From: Plumapathes pennacea
Taxonomy: Eukaryota > Cnidaria > Anthozoa > Antipatharia > Myriopathidae
Assembly: GCA_964036295.1 (NCBI GenBank)
Contig: OZ038471.1
Coordinates: 751,501-815,500 of the forward strand
DNA: 64,000 bases
Direction: 5' to 3'
How positions within the stretch are numbered: position 1 is the stretch's first letter; each line of letters begins with the position of its first letter. The notes beneath the pieces are model-generated. The model worked only from the letters and a program-made list of their open reading frames with translations, had not been told where the DNA came from and searched no databases. The position numbers were made by a program, and so were the translations under genes. Below, one piece after another: positions 31,901-44,138 of the stretch.

Positions 31901-32543
31901 AGGGAGCGACTGCTGACCAGCAGTTGTCTTGAGGTTAACTTTGCCTAAATTACATTTTAGCCACATTTAAAAGTGCATCAGTTTCCAGTGGCCAAGAACA
32001 GTGCTACAAACCAAGTTTCAATAATATATTATCTACCTATTTAGGAAATTTTGGAGGGAATTTTGTAATTTTGGGAAGACTTCAGAAAAGTGCTCTCTCA
32101 TAAGAGAGACTGACCAGGATCAACCGCTGTGACAAATTGCACAAGGTTCTAACAAAATAAATGGTCACACTGAAGATCTTCGAATAAGTGCCCCACTCTA
32201 ATAGATGACCACCCCCCCCCCCCCCTCCTCTTGGCCAAAATTTTAAATAAGTGCCTCCTCCCCTTTACAGACTTTGTCGTTTTTGCACTGATGGTAAATT
32301 AGCACCATCGAAAATCAAAATCGATGTTTTATGCTTTAAAGTATGTCGCTATTAATAGATCTATATGAACTACTTTGTTGTTCATAAGCAAATGCTATGC
32401 ATTGCAAAAGTAAACGCCTAGGGAAAATTTAATAAGGGCCTCCCCTCAAACAAGCTCGCCCTTTGAATAAGAATTCCTAACCTAAATTTGCTGAGGCCCA
32501 GGATGCCTGTGGTATGATCGAATGGTAAAAAATCTAAAACACT
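31901..32543. other. Intergenic
   Basis: No gene seen. A poly(C) run lies at 32212-32225. The right end may contain the 3' untranslated region of the minus-strand gene that ends at 32544. Confidence 0.45.
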
Positions 32544-35500
32544 TTACTCATCTTTCTTGAGCCATTTTTCATTTAGAAGTTGTGCCTCAGTAAGAACTGA
32601 AAAAAAAAAAGAAAAGAGAGTTGCACATAACTTCTCGTGGAAGGCCAGAGGGCACAACTTGCGCTACACTACATTTGTGGCTGTGCCAATCGAGAACATT
32701 TTAGAAAAACTACAGCAAAAAAGTTGACACTTGAAAAATAAAAACACAGGCAAAGCAATAATTCTTTGTCAACCAAACTGATCAGACATCATTGTTTTCA
32801 GCAGCCAATATCTGTATTGTTTGCACAACTTATCATTTGGGATTTTTCTGCATAATATCGTGGCAGACCTGGAAATTTTGGCACTTTGGATTAAATCTAT
32901 CTAATAAAAAAAACAAGCTGTTCACACGTATGTGACAGACAGCAAATTAGGTTTTTACCCAATGTAGTGCAGCAAACACTAAGTATAAAATATAAAATTT
33001 GAAAGTGCCCACCCATTTAAAAACGTTCATGTCCACAAATTAATGTAAAAGAAAGTCTTTGAGAGAATAGGACTCACTGAGAACGTTTAGAACACCTCTT
33101 TCAAAGACAAAGTAAATAACATCATACATGACTGTAAAATAACATATCAGAGCTTACGGTTTTCTGTTCAATACATTTCTACATTCACCTTCCACTTGAA
33201 GCCATCTCCAGCCAAATAATCCTTGTAAACTTTGAGTCAAGTCCATGTGCCATGCCTCTTTCCACTGTCCTGAAAGCTGCGTGGTGTGAAAGCTCTACAA
33301 GAAAAGAGAGAAATGTATTAAATAACCTGGAATGTTCCAAGGCAGGCATAAAGCTAAGCATAAGTTCGTTTTGTTCATTTGCATGTTGCAAGTTTCAACT
33401 TAGTAAGACTCACCAGAAAGCCTGACTTTCGCTTGCTCTGCCATTTTTGGTTTACAAATCTCTTCTCGCAAACACATCCATCTTTGTTGGAGTCTTCTCA
33501 CAAATGCCTTCTGTGCATGATGGAACGAAAGGTGTGAAAAATGCAGTCAAGCCAGTTTTGGCACCTTGTCAGTTGGAAGCATGAGCAAAACAGCATGGGA
33601 TGCATGAACAAAAAGCGCACGAGGTTGGGTGGGTTTTTTTGGGTTATAAGTAGACGCCATATAGCTAAACAATAGGTATCTAAAAGTATGTGCCTACTGC
33701 TCTAAAGCAGGGAGGTTACTGAGTAGGCATGAGAGCGAAACCTGATAACTTATATGTAAATTAGTGGACAACAGTTTAAAACACACTAAAAAAAGTCAAA
33801 ATATCATGGCTTTTGTGCCCCTTGTACAAACAAGTTTATTACTTCACACTGTCCTGTTGTCACAGCCTGCAGATCATAAGGACATGACTCAATTGCTAAT
33901 TTATCAAGGATTATGCTGTCTATGTTTTATTCATCACTGTCGGTGTGGCTGCTTTTCTTATGTATCAGGTGGCTGCAGAAGATATTTATTTATTCGTTCT
34001 TTTTGTTAAAAAAAGGATTGGATATTGGATAGCAAGGCTATGGCATCTTTGTCTTGTAATGTTTATCAACCTGCAGTTTTCTGTGCTCGAGAGACAAGCA
34101 ATGTAAAGGCGTCTCATTTTATCCCCATAGCAAAACATGTTTTCTGAACAAAGACAAGAGGAGATATTTCTGCGAAATTGAAGCCAGCGTGTGGATATAC
34201 TATCCTAGAAAAGGTACATAAAATCATAAGTGATATATTTACCTAAAAAAGGTACAAAAAGGTACGTAAAATCAGAACAAGTGAAGCAGTTAAGAAATGG
34301 CCATAAAGCAAGATTCTCAAAGGGTTGTGATGAGAATAGTTATGTCAGTCATGCTTGCTCAAAAATAGTTCTGCTTGACTTTATAAGACACTGACTGTAC
34401 AAGACTGAACCTTTCAACAGCAATCAAAAACACAGACCCGCTAAAGCAATTGGTTAGAGTTCAAGGCATTATAATCTACTTTGTTGACAAAAATGACCGT
34501 TGCAGTATGAAGACATGACGGAACTAAAAGCGTCTCTGTGTCTGAGTTATGTTCTGGATGAACTACAAGTTTAAATTCAACTGATTAAAACTAGACTGGT
34601 GTTGCCAGTGAGCTTGTGGCGTGAGTTGGTTCAAGACCAGAATATAAAACGGAAAGCAGGGGACAAGAGCGGAACTCCTAAGAGAGACTTCCAGTTTCTC
34701 ACCATAAAAATATCACACAGTATAGAGAACTTGATAATATGCTTGTCAATATTGTTCTGTATATTACAGTATCAAGTAAGTTCAAAGCATAGTGTAGAAG
34801 ACTGCAGGTTAGGTGAGCAGAGTGTGTATTTGAATTTTTAAAGCATTGTAAACTCTACCTGACTTTGGGTCATCTTTGCTCTGGCCTTCCTAGAGAGGAC
34901 ACAAAAACCATGCCAGTATCACTGCCCCTGGTTTCTGACATATTGATAGAGAAGCACATTTTGTCTCTTAGGCTTGTCAATTTATAAGAGATAATATCAT
35001 TTAAATATTATTTCAAAAGCAGCCTCTATTTTGTGTTCAACGTGAGCAACTTCAAAATATGTAAACTAACATCAAGTCAATATGAGTATATTTATTCATA
35101 ATTTGAATACCTGTGCAGTTGCGTCGCCGCCCAAGTCGCCGTCTGTACTCTTCACGTTGACATTGAGAATAGCAATCATCTTGTCCTTGTTGTTTAAATC
35201 ATGTAGATCAGATATTTCTACATATTCGTTCCAATCGCTCTCGAATCTTTGAAAATACATTCGCCTATTTTGCGAAACGCCAAAATGAGCTTTTGTATAT
35301 TGATTTAGGTCCTCAAGAGACTTGAAATGCTGGACTTCAACCACTTGGCGTCTGTCACCAAGCTGTAAAAGGATCTGCAACGCCAGATAAACATTCTGTG
35401 TTTTTATTCTGAATATATGCATTCCACATGGCTACTCGAGCAAACAAAATATTAAAATATGCACCTATTGCAAGAATGAAAACACAAATATGCAAATAAT

Positions 35501-35616
35501 CACGTTCTTATTGCTGCAGTGCACCAAACTATGACTCGACAGAACACGGATGGTTTAATTTCAAGCCAATAACTCAAGGATTTTACCTTCTTTTCCTCCA
35601 TTTCCTCCGTCGCCAT
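32544..35616 (-). CDS. Unknown 192-aa protein with ubiquitin-like N-terminal half
   Basis: Model with exons 35616-35587, 35374-35111, 33510-33414, 33269-33189, 33131-33078 and 32596-32544; all phases close and the last exon ends in TAA. The first 98 residues start MATEEMEEKK and include QVVEVQHFKSLEDLNQY, MYFQRFESDWNEYVEI and KMIAILNVNVKS, a beta-rich pattern like a small ubiquitin-like or PB1-type fold. The rest is helical (KAFVRRLQQRWMCL, QSLQGLFGWRWLQV, MYDVIYFVFERGVL, EKWLKKDE). I do not recognise the family. The fourth exon could alternatively start at 33294 but would break the frame. A possible 31-bp exon at 34889-34859 was left out for the same reason. Confidence 0.5.
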
Positions 35617-36640
35617 GCTTCATGCTTTGAGACATTCTCGTTCCAATCTCCCAACGTACAGTCATCTCCAGGTCCCCGCTGTAAATCTCATCCAAGTCCC
35701 CGGTAACCGGAGCACTTCTAATGATCAAAAGTCGTTTTTTGCCTCTCTAAACCCCCCCCCCCCCCCCCATATCCCCGCTATTACCGGGTTGGGGGGGGGG
35801 GATTTACATTGACTGGTGCATTATCGGCGACAGAGGTATTTGCAATCCCCCTGCGGTATCCATAAAACATTTGTTTACGGCTATTCTCAAAGCTTCCGCG
35901 ATGAACACGAGCCAAAATCAATCCCTAAAATCCAGTTTATCCGTGCATATTCCACAAAGCCAAATGGTGTTGAGCTTGGATGGGATGCAGTTAACTCTTA
36001 CACACAAGTAAGGAGCAATTCACTCGCTTTTGGGAAGAACATCAACCAGTGGAAAAAAAAAAAAAAAAAAAAAGGTAGGGGGAAGAGTGTGAAGGGCAAA
36101 GAGTGCCGGATTCCTCTGTCTAGTTGTGTAATGTGCCCGTGGTGAAACTAGGGGGTGAAGGCAGGTCTTGATGTAGTAGAAGACAACTCGTGAGACCTCA
36201 GTATTGATTACTTTATTATAAAACCATGCACAATGGATTTACAAATTAATTGCGCTGCTCACGTATAATTGAACTGAAAGTGAAGTTGGTGATGATTACC
36301 GATACAGCGGCTAAACTGTCGATGCTGCCACCCCGACAACACGGACAAAGTATCGGTTAATGTTACCAAAAACACTTGTAGCAGTTTGGTTTCAGAAGGC
36401 AAATTCTGGATGCATGGCTAACCTGGTGAACAGACAAAAATATCTGAATCCAATAAAAAAACTTAAAGCAAGGCTTACACCAGAGTCGAAGTTAAAATGT
36501 CAGTTTTCAAAAAAAGTCAGAAATGATATTTCAGTGTGTACTAACAAACGCACTGTTGATCGGTTAAATGCCCCAAAAAGAGCAGCTTTTGACTTCAATG
36601 GTCACTAGTTCATCCACGTTCTATTCTGTCTGTTCATTGG
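35617..36640. other. Region between two minus-strand genes
   Basis: It holds the start-side flank of the 192-aa gene, a C-run/G-run foldback (35752-35768 and 35793-35803), a poly(A) at 36052-36072, and the second copy of the dispersed repeat. No gene seen. Confidence 0.5.
36079..36459. repeat. Dispersed repeat, copy 2
   Basis: Same-orientation copy of the sequence at 19810-20186. The two diverge after the shared GGTGAACAGAC-AAA-TATCTGAAT end. It lies about 180 bp beyond the stop codon of the 233-aa minus-strand gene. Confidence 0.8.
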
Positions 36641-37738
36641 CTAGTTCGTCCATGGACTTTCCATATAAGGATTGTAAGCCGCATGTTGAGGCGCAAAAAA
36701 CTGACGTGCATTGCCCGGGTATTGGTTACCATGGTAATATAACTGTTGACGAGGATAATGCGACTGTCTATTGGCAGGATGGAACTGGGGAGGAGTGTTT
36801 GAAACCACATAAGGAGAGAAATGATCTTGACCCTGTATAGGGACAGAGAATATTCTGGCTCCGTTCTTGACGAAGAAGTTATGTATTGGCGTTTGGTTCC
36901 CGTCCATAGTGCCGTGCACGTTTTGGTTTCGTGTTGACTGTGCTTTGCTCATTCGCAACGCGAGAAAATCGTTCTGCCCCATAATCAAGGCATCATTATA
37001 TCGGGCGTTATATGACGTCGTATTCCCGTAGACGGCGGGGCTACTCGGTGCAGCCACAGGAATGGCGTTTGATCCCATTGGCATTCTTGTCATCGGTTGA
37101 GGATTCAGTTGGTCTCCTGAGGGAAAATTCAAACAAACAAACAAAACAAAAACAAAAAGCCAGAAATTTTCCTTGTCTTCTTCGTACCTTATCATGTTAG
37201 CTATGCAAGTTTTTGCCCAGCAAGCCGTTTGCGGAAACCTTAGAAAAACAAAAGCTGGCACCTTACCTGCCTGACTGTCATTAAAAGTTGTGAAGTTGGG
37301 GGACATATTTCTTGCGTCTTGAACACTGTAAATCATCACAGGAGATGATGTAGTGCTATGATGTTCTCTTGTATGCGGCTGGTCTCGGGAAAAGCGCACC
37401 GCGGCAAGTTTCGACTTGTTACTCGGAGAAAAACTTCTTGTGAATGTTCACAAAAAACAGAAAGACAAAATCAGTATGGCAGTCACAAATCTGACATGTT
37501 AAAAGGTAAGAACCTGAAAACCTGACAACAGCGACAAAAATTTGATAGACGAACAAGAAGTAACTTGACTGACTGACAGTTTAAATAATTCATAAAATTA
37601 CTAATAAAAAACCAAACTAGACAGAAAATTTATATTTGTACACGTAAAACTGAATGAATTGGTCAGCAAAGACTGCTCAAACCTGTGTTTCTCGTTTGCC
37701 TTTCTGTTGAGACTGTACCGTTTAGGGGATCTTGCCAT
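36641..37738 (-). CDS. Unknown, probably disordered 233-aa protein
   Basis: Three exons, 37738-37683, 37436-37267 and 37116-36641, joined in phases 2 and 1, stop TAG. The N-terminus is short and basic (MARSPKRYSLNRKANEKH). Ser/Thr-rich segments follow, then a C-terminal third rich in Asn, Gln, Tyr, Pro and His (for example HPANRQSHYPRQQLYYHGNQ). No transmembrane segment and no known domain seen. A longer continuous frame reads through the second intron, but that stretch has a clean GTAAGG donor and a CCCTCAG acceptor. Low-complexity composition suggests a nuclear or RNA-granule protein, which is a guess. Confidence 0.55.
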
Positions 37739-38538
37739 TCGATTCACCAAAACATGTACGTCCATTAATATCTGACAAGACCAGCGCTTATTAGGGGTCG
37801 GTGTAACATCGGTTTAATACAACCGTCAAAGAATGCTCTTGAACCGATGAGCTATTCCATCTAGAGACCGTTGGTCTAGTGCACGTGCATGACTCACGAT
37901 GAACGTGCGTCAACAATTTGAATGGATGGCTCGTTGAGCGAGCGCGCGCAACTTTAATGCTCATACGCGGCCGCCATCTTATCATCTGATTTCGATTTCA
38001 GAGGACTTTCTTAAAGATTGTGTGTTGCACGATGCAAGAATCAGTTTCCCTATTATGGGCACTGCTTGTCTTAAAAACAAAAGTAAAAAGCTGATTTTTT
38101 ATAGGCTTTACAAGTTGGGTCCATTTTACACCCAATTTCCAACCAGACTCCCCCCTTAATGACATATATACTCGTAGACTTTAGCAGCTGTTTTTCATGA
38201 TTGTGAATCAATATTTTCCGAATCACTCCTATTCGGCTTAATTGCGTCAGGCTCTGTATGGCAGCTTGTAGCACGATAAACAGAGTATCTGCCGAAGACT
38301 GCGTTAAACTGAAGCTAATTAAACCAAACTGGCACTATACGTCCAAGTGAACATTGTAGATTTGTACTTCACTGTTTTATATTGGTTATGGTGATAAGAA
38401 GTTAACTCCCTTCTTGTCCTAGTAACGCACAGATTATCAGTACCGGCTCAAAACAGGAAGATCTAGTACGGTATGGACACCTTAGCTTCTGAATTCTCTT
38501 CATATTACCCATACTATTTCTTGGATGGTATGGAGAAC
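37739..38538. other. Intergenic
   Basis: No gene seen. The left end is the promoter side of the 233-aa minus-strand gene. No repeat structure picked out. Confidence 0.4.
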
Positions 38539-38976
38539 TAAAGCCCTGGCCAAACGAGATGCAAGTCGATGCAAGTTCGACATGACAAAAAAAATTGCAT
38601 CGACTTGCAAAAGGTGGCCAAACGAGACGCAAGTCGATGCAAGCTCATGCAAGTTTTGTAAAAACTTTTTCTTTTTTAGACGGTTCTGAGTCAGAAACCG
38701 AGTAAAAAGTCTCTCTTGAGCTGGAACTTAATGAGGAAGCTTTTACTTTTGATTTTTTTGATTTAGACTTGCCTTTGCTAACGCGCTCTTCGCTGTTTTA
38801 GGTGAAAAACTTGCGTCGACTCGCGTGAAAATTTGAACATGTTCAAATTCCATGCAAGTCACTGCAAGTCGATGCAAGTCCGTGCAAGTTGGTGGCCAAA
38901 CGAAACGCAAGTCTGCGCAAGTTTGAAAACTTGCATCGACTTGCATCGACTTGCACCTCGTTTGGCCAGGGCTTTA
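38539..38976. mobile_element. 438-bp MITE with long inverted ends
   Basis: It begins TAAAGCCCTGGCCAAACGAG and ends with the reverse complement CTCGTTTGGCCAGGGCTTTA. Subterminal GATGCAAGTC/GACTTGCATC repeats continue inward on both sides, and internal copies of GGCCAAACGA lie at 38613 and 38893. No coding capacity. Confidence 0.85.
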
Positions 38977-39027
38977 GAATCTGATCACTTGCACTGTAGG
39001 CAGCTGATCCAACTATGAATTCTCTTT

Positions 39028-39816
39028 ATGTCACCCATACTCCGAGTCTCTCTTCAGTCCCCTTTTCTTCTTCGAAAGGCACAAAATAAAATAATTTGGA
39101 CGCGAATTAAGCCAAAGTACTTACAGACACAGAGAAGGGGAATTGAGTCTCGCAAAAAATGTCACGGAATACCGCGCGAGAGACAAAGAGTCGTCCGCCA
39201 CGCACTGTACTCGCTTGGTCTCGCAAAGCGTGGGAGTGTCACAGGCTTACAAGAGATGTCGAAGCACAGAAAAGACATTTACGCAGAGAAACTTAAACTC
39301 ATCCCTCTGTCAGAAGAAGGAGGCTATTTTGTGGAAACGTACCGTTCCCCGTCCACAACGACAGTCAGCGTTTCAGACCGTGAAGGGAAGACGCGTGATG
39401 TTTTGACCGTTATATACTTCATGATTTCTACTGATCTCGGGGGCACAAATTACTGGAACAGAAATAAGAGCGATATTAACCATTTTTTTCACGACGGCTG
39501 GCCGACCAAATACACCACCATTTCTCCCGAAGGAGTCGTCGAAGAATTCACGATGGGACGTGATGTCGCTTCTGGTCAGCTTCTGCAACTCACGGTTCGA
39601 GGAGGTTACTTCAAAGCGGCTCGTGTGATGAGTGAGGAAAAACAACATGCTAGGTTTTCCGATGAGGTGCCGTTTACCCTGATTTCTGAAGCGGTGGCCC
39701 CAGGGTTCGACTACAGGGATCGTTACGTGCCGACGAGAAGAGAGTTGAAGTCAATGTATCCGAAGCTTTGGTCACGAATAGAAGATCTGGCCAGGCCCGA
39801 AGAAAAAACTGCTTAG
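39028..39816 (+). CDS. Cupin_5 (DUF985) family protein
   Basis: Intronless frame of 262 codons. From about residue 85 it matches the DUF985 cupin family (yeast YML079w type): KLKLIPLSEEGGYFVETYRS, then IYFMISTDLGGTNYWNRNKSD, FFHDGWPTKYTTISPEG, RGGYFKAARV and FTLISEAVAPGFDYRDR. It is a small beta-barrel that may bind a ligand or metal; the biochemical role is unsettled. A second Met at 39256 (MSKHRKD) starts right at the domain. The upstream 76 codons are open and rich in Arg/Lys, so they could be a mitochondrial presequence or untranslated sequence. The MITE ends only 50 bp before the first Met, which favours the shorter form. AATAAA follows near 40029. Confidence 0.85.
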   Translation: MSPILRVSLQSPFLLRKAQNKIIWTRIKPKYLQTQRRGIESRKKCHGIPRERQRVVRHALYSLGLAKRGSVTGLQEMSKHRKDIYAEKLKLIPLSEEGGYFVETYRSPSTTTVSVSDREGKTRDVLTVIYFMISTDLGGTNYWNRNKSDINHFFHDGWPTKYTTISPEGVVEEFTMGRDVASGQLLQLTVRGGYFKAARVMSEEKQHARFSDEVPFTLISEAVAPGFDYRDRYVPTRRELKSMYPKLWSRIEDLARPEEKTA

Positions 39817-40995
39817 CCTTACAAAAAATATTGTACATTGAGTCGTTGCCTACTGCCTCTTAATATGAAACGTCTTGAAATGTGCTAGAAGGTTTTAATT
39901 CATTTTGTCCGTAGCTGGTCGTATGACTCGGTGAGCCATCTGGTACCGCGGGGAGCTCTAGGATCGCGTGTGAGTTGATTGTAAACAGGTTAGAGATTTA
40001 GTGCCAATCTGACCCTTTCCTTGCAACAATAAACTTCATTTCTTTTAAATGTGTGTTTGTCTGATGTCTGTGTTTTGAAGTTTTTCGGATACTTCTGACG
40101 AATGCGGTGGCCTCTCAATCGCCGTACGAATGAAATCGACGAGACATCGGTTATGACTTACCCTAGTTTTAGAACAATTTTATATATTTTCTCTATTTCA
40201 AGGTTATTCAATTTGTTGATTAAAATTTCGTGATGGAACACCAAGTATGACAGAGAACATGTAAATTTTATATAATGAGTACAAACCTGTATTCAAAGCA
40301 CCGATTGCGTGACAGTACACATGCAAATAACACATGCTTTAAATATGGCAATGTTGTATGTATGTGTGTATGTATAGAGAAATGGATGGGTGGATGGATG
40401 GGTGGATGGATGGGTGGATGACGTGTGCATATAAAACAGATCTTCATTTTTCCTCTCCGAGGGACGGGTTAAATCCAACTAGGTATGTTAGCTTGTAGTC
40501 GCTTCTCATAGTCATGAACGCCACCAAGAAACCATACTGGTTCTCATTTTAAAGGAGCAATATTTTATAACCCTTAAAGGCTGGTTCACACGTTAAAGCA
40601 AGCGCAAACGCAAGCGCAAGAGAATGAAAACTTTTCCATTCTCTTGCGCTTGCTTTACAAATTTCACCGTGTGAACCGGTCGCTTGCGCTTGCTTTACTC
40701 GTGTGAATCAGGCTTAAAAACGCCCTCGCAGTTTGGTCAAAGTCGGGCCAAAATGCTTTGCATATAAAATCGATTTTGCATTCAAAACAAGCGACAGGGC
40801 ACCTGACTACCTGCCCGTGTTGAATCCTAATGAGGCAAAAGACTCACAGCCTCTTCAACAAACCTAGCAACAATACAACTAGCCAATAAGGAAAGGACTT
40901 GTCACCTTTCATCTGACCTGCTGGACGCCCTTACGAGCTGTTTCATAGTGTGTGTGTTGTACTTTTTTTGAATTGCCGTCCTTCAGAACTGTAGC
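39817..40995. other. Intergenic with small repeats
   Basis: 3' flank of the cupin gene (AATAAA near 40029), a GGATGGATGGGT microsatellite (40383-40420), and a 143-bp hairpin MITE (40575-40717). No gene seen. The right end should hold the promoter of the first FAXC-like gene; no TATA box recognised. Confidence 0.5.
40575..40717. mobile_element. Short hairpin MITE
   Basis: Ends TTAAAGGCTGGTTCACACG and CGTGTGAATCAGGCTTAA are imperfect inverted repeats. The interior folds on AAGCAAGCGCAAGAGAATG versus CATTCTCTTGCGCTTGCTTT. Non-coding. Confidence 0.8.
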
Positions 40996-43067
40996 ATGTG
41001 GGTCTTACTCCTAGCTGCAGGAGTCCTGCTAGCAGTGGTCTATTCTTTCATTCGTTTTGGTCAAAGATTGAAAGGTAATAGGAAGAGTACTAAGGTAGTT
41101 CCAGCCGGTACCGTCATTTTGCACCAACGCCCGCCAAGTGGTAACGTTATCAATGGGTCTCCATACTCGCTGAAGCTGGAAACTTTCCTCCGCATGGCCA
41201 AAGTCCCGTATGAGAGTGACTACAATGCCACGAACGTGTCTAGCAAAGGAAAACTGCCTTGGATCGAATTCAACGGAGAAACAGTGGCTGACTCAAATTT
41301 CTGTATACGCTATCTGAACAAAGAACTTAAATTGAATCTTGAATCGAATTTAAGTTCAACTGAGCGTGCGATAGCTCACTGCATACTGACTACCCTGGAG
41401 GAAAACACTGCGTGGTAAGCCTGATACATTTTTCCAGCTTTGACTAGCGTATTTTATCCACAGCACTCTTTCTGAGAGGTACATTATTCTGACAATCTGA
41501 TATTTTCGAGAAAATTACGTGTCTCTCACTTGGTAAAGCTATGAATAAGTTATACGTTTAGAAGTGCGCCGATATCGATCTGTTATGTTGATGCGCTTGT
41601 GGTTTCTGGTCACACATTCAAATATCTTAAGCGTTTCTACCTTCTATTACTTATTATTTATTATTTATATGTTCGGTTTGGGAAACAAATAGAACGATAA
41701 TTTCCCAGAAAATCGGAAGCCCGGTAAGAGGACTATCAATCCGGGTGGCTAATAGTCTGCTCGCAGCCGTTTTGTGGTCGCAACTATCTTGTGACCCAAG
41801 ATGTTGCGACCACAAAATGGCTGCGAGCAGACTAAGCGGCTAATTATAAAATATAATATCTCGCTCCAACTATCTTCAGCAGCAAAACCTTCTAGCATTG
41901 TAGGAACCAACTCTATTGAAATTAGAATATGGTGTTTTTTTTTTCTTTCACTCTGGTATATCCTGCCTGGCATGCAAGCATGGGAGCCTCACCCAGTAAC
42001 GCTTCGGTCACCATGAAAATCAAACTTTTCATATGAAACAGTTCAGTAACACTCTGGCAGTTTCAATACTGCAACCCGATATGAAACACTAAATTAAAGC
42101 ATACTCTGGTCAAAATTAGAACTGTAATTCGTAAAATCCACTTTACCAGACAGGTTCGAAATGAACGACATTGAAATGATGTCTTTACTGCTAACTGTCG
42201 GAAACTGAGTGATACGTGTGAGTGAGTGAGTGAGTGAGTGAGTGATGTGACGGAAATAATTGCCATATTTTGATTTGTGAGTCAGAATGAGTGTACCTTT
42301 GTAGTCTATCTAATGTGTCAACTAATCGTCTTGAACAAATAAGTAATCATAGGCGCGGCCTTTTAAGGGAGATTTTGTAATTAAATCTAAGGTGATTAGA
42401 GATAGTTGAGCGAGAGCACGGGAGAAGCTTTTGAGACCGAGAGAGAAAATACAATCATTGTGATAATCGTGACCGTGTGGGTTTTCTACCTCGTGTTCCC
42501 CACATAACCTTGATTTGTTGGTCAGGGAGTTTGCAGTGTACGGCATTGAATACTCCAAGTAAAGACTGATACAGGTTTCTTGTTGTTGAATACTCCATGT
42601 AAATATTGATACAGGCTTTGTTCCTCTGCAGGACTTTGTTGTACTATCGTGTTATCGATGACGCAGCAAGATCGCGCGAGTTGGTATTCGGTCATTTCCC
42701 GTTCCCTCTTAAACAAATTGTATTTTGGTTGGCGCAGAGGCGAATGAAGGGTTACCTGCACGGGCACGGGATGGGGAGACATACAAGGGAGGAGATTTAT
42801 GAAATTGCTGAGAAAGACCTCCGAGCAATGTCCTCCATCTTGGGCAACAAGAAGTTTTTGTTGGGATCGAACCGGCCCTGTGTTGCAGACTCCGCGCTTT
42901 TTGGTCTTTTAGCCGGAGTGATTTGGGATTGTCCGGACAGCCCGCATGCAAAGCTGATTAAAACGGAGCTAACCAACCTGGAGAAGCACACCCAAAGAAT
43001 GAAGGAATTGTACTTTCCAGACTGGGATGAAATTATAACTGCAGGTGATAAACCAAAATCTAGCTAA
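40996..43067 (+). CDS. FAXC-like (failed axon connections) GST-fold protein, membrane anchored
   Basis: Two exons, 40996-41414 and 42632-43067, phase 2, 284 aa. Residues 2-20 form a hydrophobic N-terminal anchor. It is followed by a thioredoxin-like GST_N/metaxin-type domain (SPYSLKLETFLRMAKVPYE, GKLPWIEFNGETVADSNFCIRYL). The C-terminal GST-like domain contains GMGRHTREEIYEIAEKDLRAMSSILGNKKFL and SNRPCVADSALFGLLAGV. This is the FAXC/Cd-resistance-like family, related to metaxins. Drosophila fax affects axon growth, but the enzymatic role is unproven. A tandem paralogue lies 4.6 kb downstream with an identical intron position and second-exon length. Confidence 0.9.
41754..41833. repeat. 31-bp inverted repeat in FAXC-like intron
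   Basis: Left arm 41754-41784 (AGTCTGCTCGCAGCC...) and right arm 41803-41833 are inverted copies with one mismatch and an 18-nt loop. A strong hairpin inside the intron of the first FAXC-like gene, probably a tiny MITE. Confidence 0.85.
42213..42245. repeat. (GTGA)n microsatellite
   Basis: About seven GTGA units in the intron of the first FAXC-like gene. Confidence 0.8.
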
Positions 43068-44138
43068 CTTTCTTCACCCTTTACACGTCACCCTTTAACT
43101 TTCTTCACCCTTGAAATACAAATTCCCCCCGGCATTTATGAAGAAGGGAGTATGGAATTGGATCAGCTACGTACTGTGCAAGTCATCTGTTGCAAAGTTC
43201 TCCATACCAATCATGTAGAGATTGTATGGACGCAACAAAGAGAATCCATAGTTTGATCAACTGCCTATTCCTACTTGTTCGAAAGGGATTAAAGTGCCAA
43301 GTGTACATAAGCTAAACTGGGGTCACTATTTTAGGACTAAGTGGTTTAAACAAGCACATAAATACACTGCGTCTATTAATTCTCAAAACTATAATCCAGG
43401 CGGAAATGGAGACCGACTAACATTAGAACTGTAAATACTAGGATTCACACAAATTGCAGTTCAAACTGAGTTCTTTGATATAACGGATACTACAATGAAA
43501 AGTTTGAAGGGAAGACAAACTCCTTTTATTGGTCTCCTTGCTTCATAACGTGAGTCCTTATAACTCTTAGCAAATTTTCAATTGGTCGTCTCTGGCCAAA
43601 AACTACAAAGCACCTGACCTAACCTCTAAATTATTAAATATTACCCTCGAAGATCTCAGAGACAAGCTGTTGTAGTTTTGTAGTTTTGCGCTGCTGATGA
43701 TCGAACCGACAAGCAGAGTCAAACTTGACACGCGTTCGGTACGTGCCTAGCCGTGTCATACGCCTCATCAGAGAACGGAACCGGATCATCAGTAAATTAA
43801 TTGACCCCGCTGTTTCATACATCCCTCCAGTCACGATGCAAAGATTGTACCTTTCAGAGCATCCCAGGAGAGCCGTTTCAATCCAGTCTGTTTTACAGGT
43901 GGTAGCCAATGTCAGTTATGGCCGGGAACACGAAACGTGTATGGCACGCGTTGAACGTGCTGAAACGTGTAATCGATCCAAAAATGCCGCCCCTGCTTAT
44001 ATCCGGAGTGCCCGGCAGGAACCGATCGGCCTACGCCAGGTTTCTTACTGTGAAGATGGTTTCGTGACACGGATTGACAGCCATGTATTTTACATTTCCG
44101 TTCCAAGTTTCCGCCAGTCACAAACAATGTCATTGATT

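Noticed and set aside
34859-34889. 31-bp micro-exon in the 192-aa minus-strand gene
   Set aside because: Splice signals are fair, but including it breaks the frame to the next exon, whereas skipping it closes all phases.
36641-37399. Uninterrupted 252-codon reading of the 233-aa gene
   Set aside because: It translates an intron (37117-37266) that has good GTAAGG and CCCTCAG signals and a different, hydrophobic composition.
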